From the NCBI GenBank assembly GCA_045107085.1, contig JBGCFT010000088.1, positions 3,935 to 67,934 of the forward strand: a stretch of DNA of 64,000 nucleotides, written 5' to 3'. The notes under the pieces are model-generated. The model saw nothing but the letters and a program-made list of their open reading frames with translations, was not told where the DNA came from and did no database searches. Source of the DNA: NORP309 sp045107085. Lineage in GTDB: Bacteria > Pseudomonadota > Gammaproteobacteria > Xanthomonadales > Marinicellaceae. Positions 61,984-64,000 of the stretch are shown piece after piece; the stretch's first letter is position 1, and each line of letters opens with the position of its first letter. Made by a program: the position numbers and the translations under genes.

Positions 61984-63222
61984 TTAAGACCTTGCAAATT
62001 TAGGCAAAAGTAGTTTATTCACCAACCACAATAGTATGATAAGTAAAGCAGCTAAAGTAGCTGGTAAAATAAGTATCTCTAACGATTTGTCATGAATAAA
62101 CCATTGATTAAATCTTTCTAACATATATCCATTAGGTAAGTATTGACCAATTGCAGCCATCCATTTTGGCATTGAATCAAATGGAAAAAAACTGCCGCCT
62201 AACATCATGAGAGGAAAAACCATGGCAGATGTAACAACTGAAGCAGATTTTTGTGAAGGCATTAACAGGCTAATAATTAACATTAAACTCCCTAAAACGA
62301 GTCCAGATAACATTAACCAAAAAGCAATAATTAAAATTTTACTTAAGGAAAGATTTAGTAACAGAAGGCCCAATGTCCCTATGACTAGAGCAATCAGAAA
62401 GTAAACCAGAACACTGGCCAATAATTTGCCATTAAGGTATTGAGTCAAACTTGAAGGAGATGACATTAATCGTCCGCTTATACCTTGTGTTTTATCATTC
62501 CAAAATTCTAAAGCCATGCCTTGGGATGCAAATAATAATGACATAAATAAAATGCCAGGGAACATATAAAACATAAAAGATTTGTTGTTTGCTTGATTAG
62601 ATTTTTTTTCCTGTGTTTCTTTCAAGGGTTTTATTTGAGGGGGAATCAACTGTTTTTCTAGGTTCTCAATTGTGTTTTTTATGCTAATGCTCATCATAGC
62701 CATTTGTGCATCAGAGATGTCATTTCCACCAATTAAGTCGTTAAATTGATTTAATTCATCAGCAAACAATAATTGAATATAGTGACCGCCATCTGCCATT
62801 AAAGTGACTGCGGTCTCTGCAATCTCAGGCAATATGTTTTGGCTTGGATTTTTTACCAGTTTTATGCTTGTAGGCTTTTTGTCAATAAAGTTTTGTGTAA
62901 AATCCTTTTCAATTTCTATCCAAACACTTGCTTCCCCATCATCCATCATCTTTTGTGCTTCTGATGCAGCAATAGTTTTTGTAATAAACATTTCAGCCAT
63001 AGGACCTTGGCCAAATCCACCAATTAATAGCTGTGATAAAATACTCTTATCATTATCAGTTATTAATAATGTTCCTATTGGCTTGGGTTGACCACTTGGA
63101 CCAGATATTAAAGAAAATAATCCGCCCATCATAATAGGAATAATGAGAAACATAGCCAGTTGCCACTTTTCTGTAAAAAGTTTTTTAATTGAATTTCGGG
63201 CGACAGTTTTGGTAAAACTCAT
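61984..63222 (-). CDS. ABC-2 type permease (exporter subunit 1)
   Basis: A 412-residue permease similar in layout to its downstream neighbour: a first helix, a long soluble loop, then a helix bundle. Characteristic elements are FASQGMALEFWNDKTQGISGRLMSSPSSLTQYLNGKLL and MVFPLMMLGGSFFPFDSMPKWMAAIGQYLPNGYMLERFNQW. Its start overlaps the ATPase stop by 4 bp (63219-63222), so translation should be coupled to the disrupted ATPase gene. Confidence 0.88.
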   Translation of the reverse strand: MSFTKTVARNSIKKLFTEKWQLAMFLIIPIMMGGLFSLISGPSGQPKPIGTLLITDNDKSILSQLLIGGFGQGPMAEMFITKTIAASEAQKMMDDGEASVWIEIEKDFTQNFIDKKPTSIKLVKNPSQNILPEIAETAVTLMADGGHYIQLLFADELNQFNDLIGGNDISDAQMAMMSISIKNTIENLEKQLIPPQIKPLKETQEKKSNQANNKSFMFYMFPGILFMSLLFASQGMALEFWNDKTQGISGRLMSSPSSLTQYLNGKLLASVLVYFLIALVIGTLGLLLLNLSLSKILIIAFWLMLSGLVLGSLMLIISLLMPSQKSASVVTSAMVFPLMMLGGSFFPFDSMPKWMAAIGQYLPNGYMLERFNQWFIHDKSLEILILPATLAALLIILLWLVNKLLLPKFARS

Positions 63223-63870
63223 GCGGCATCTCGCAATGCGCGACCTGTGAGCTTAATGAACAAACTTTCGAGGTTGGCTTGTTGAATTGTTACATTATTC
63301 ACAGCCCCATAATTTTTTTCTACAACACTCAAAACTTCTGTTAATCTGGTTGATGCATCTTCAATAAGAAATCTAAGTTCTTCATTAGTGAACTCTAAAA
63401 CCTCTGCTTCAAGTGTTTGCAGGTCAGAGGAATCAACAGTGTTTTTGAATCGTCCTTTTAATGTAATTAAGTCACGTTCTCCCACTTGTGAACGCAAGTC
63501 ATTCACCGTTCCTGATGCAATTATCGTGCCTTTATCAATAATGGCTAACTTATCACAGATTCTTTCGGCTTCTTCCATGTAGTGGGTCGTATATATGACA
63601 GCTGTTCCCGCATTTTTTAATTCAATAATGGCATTTAATAGGTGTTCCCTAGATTGAGGATCCACCCCAACAGTGGGCTCATCAAGAAGCAATGCAGCCG
63701 GTTTATGTAAAATTGCACAAGCAAAATTTAGACGCCTTTTCATTCCTCCACTGAATTGTTTGACAGCTTCTTTTTGTCTACTTTCTAAGCCAACATCTAA
63801 CAGTACTTTCTGAATACGTTGTTCAAGTGATTCACCCTTAAGCCCATAAGCTGATATTCCCCCAAAAAAC
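63219..63870 (-). pseudogene. ABC transporter ATPase, 5' part removed by IS insertion
   Basis: The 3' two-thirds of an ABC ATPase on the minus strand. The open frame contains the Q-loop-side segment (FGGISAYGLKGES), the signature FSGGMKRRL, Walker B ALLLDEPTVGVD and the H-loop TTHYMEE. Coding matches end where an IS3-type end begins near 63871, and a stop codon appears in frame just beyond. Walker A is missing, so no functional ATPase can be made here. An ATG at 63743 could give a 174-residue fragment at most. Confidence 0.85.
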
Positions 63871-64000
63871 TGGACACCAAATAAAAACTAAAGGAGTCCA
63901 AAAATGACAAGAAAATATGCATCGTTTACAAAAGAGTTTAAACTGGAAACTCTTAAGCTGGCAGAGACCACAGAATTAACTATATCACAGTTTGCTAGAA
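63871..64000 (+). mobile_element. IS3-family insertion sequence, left end (runs off window)
   Basis: The probable terminal repeat begins TGGACACC at 63871, directly abutting the truncated ABC ATPase. A leader with an AAGGAG site leads to a transposase OrfA start at 63904. The element continues past the end of the window, so its right end, target duplication and OrfB cannot be seen. Confidence 0.75.
63904..64000 (+). CDS. IS3-family transposase OrfA (partial)
   Basis: The first 32 residues are visible, beginning MTRKYASFTKEFKLETLKLA, then AETTELTISQFAR. This matches the helix-turn-helix start of IS3/IS911 OrfA proteins (family pattern: K-x-Y-S-x-E-F-K-x-E-A-V-x-L). The AAGGAG ribosome site lies 8 bases upstream. 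The remainder is outside the window. Confidence 0.75.
   Translation, partial: MTRKYASFTKEFKLETLKLAETTELTISQFAR

Overview
The window reads as an AT-rich chromosomal segment of a free-living gammaproteobacterium. Support comes from the gene sets themselves: a lysM-dprA-smg-topA-tsaC-waaA-ccoS run, pilT-pilU, hemE, rapA, btuB, comF-bioC divergence, rimK with an aspartoacylase-like partner, and a short-LID adk beside a PPi-type phosphofructokinase. A Marinicella-like lineage would fit (AT-rich, PPi-PFK, DUF1800/DUF1501 pair, Lys-rich TopA tail), but that is inference and not proven here. No rRNA, tRNA, CRISPR array or prophage module is visible.

Layout. 1-1.3 kb: a REP-associated tyrosine transposase (RAYT) between two palindromic ends, an orphan phage-type gene, and a 218-bp internally deleted copy of the same element. 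1.4-9.6 kb: accessory or poorly known genes (RraA-like aldolase, membrane protein, methyltransferase, a 933-residue secreted orphan, YciI-like protein, NadD-like adenylyltransferase, DUF6090 protein, secreted HExxH protein, SDR pseudogene). 9.6-19 kb: MscS, MerC-like and ArsR-family genes, GtrA/Rieske/hemE operon, AhpD-like protein, secreted beta-propeller protein, arsC-wrbA, PpiC-type lipoprotein, DUF3025 and SRPBCC proteins. 18.9-24.2 kb: Fur-box-preceded feoAB, then rapA. 24.2-28.3 kb: adk, pfp, sulfotransferase-like gene, tsaB, ppa. 28.4-30.6 kb: sugar-nucleotide epimerase plus glycosyltransferase. 30.6-32.6 kb: cobalamin riboswitch and btuB. 32.6-37.7 kb: DUF1287, DUF1501/DUF1800 pair, xthA, def. 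37.9-48.8 kb: long co-oriented housekeeping run from lysM to the rimK pair. 48.9-51.9 kb: pilT-pilU and a voltage-gated-type ion channel. 52.3-57.4 kb: hybrid histidine kinase and a second TonB-dependent receptor. 57.4-60.7 kb: nitrilase-family amidase, bioC, comF, neutral zinc metallopeptidase. 60.8-64 kb: ABC-2 exporter operon whose ATPase gene is broken by an IS3-family element that runs off the window.

Functional themes. Iron and B12 uptake are represented by feoAB under a likely Fur box and btuB under a riboswitch. PPi metabolism is represented by pfp and ppa within 3.3 kb of each other. Twitching motility and DNA uptake functions (pilTU, dprA, comF) occur together in the window. Translation and tRNA modification genes (tsaB, tsaC, miaA, def, rimK) are spread along the housekeeping runs. 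Nothing here is clearly a new defence or biosynthetic system. The most unusual material is the RAYT/deletion-derivative pair with its trapped gene, the IS-interrupted exporter, and the secreted orphans around 3-9 kb.
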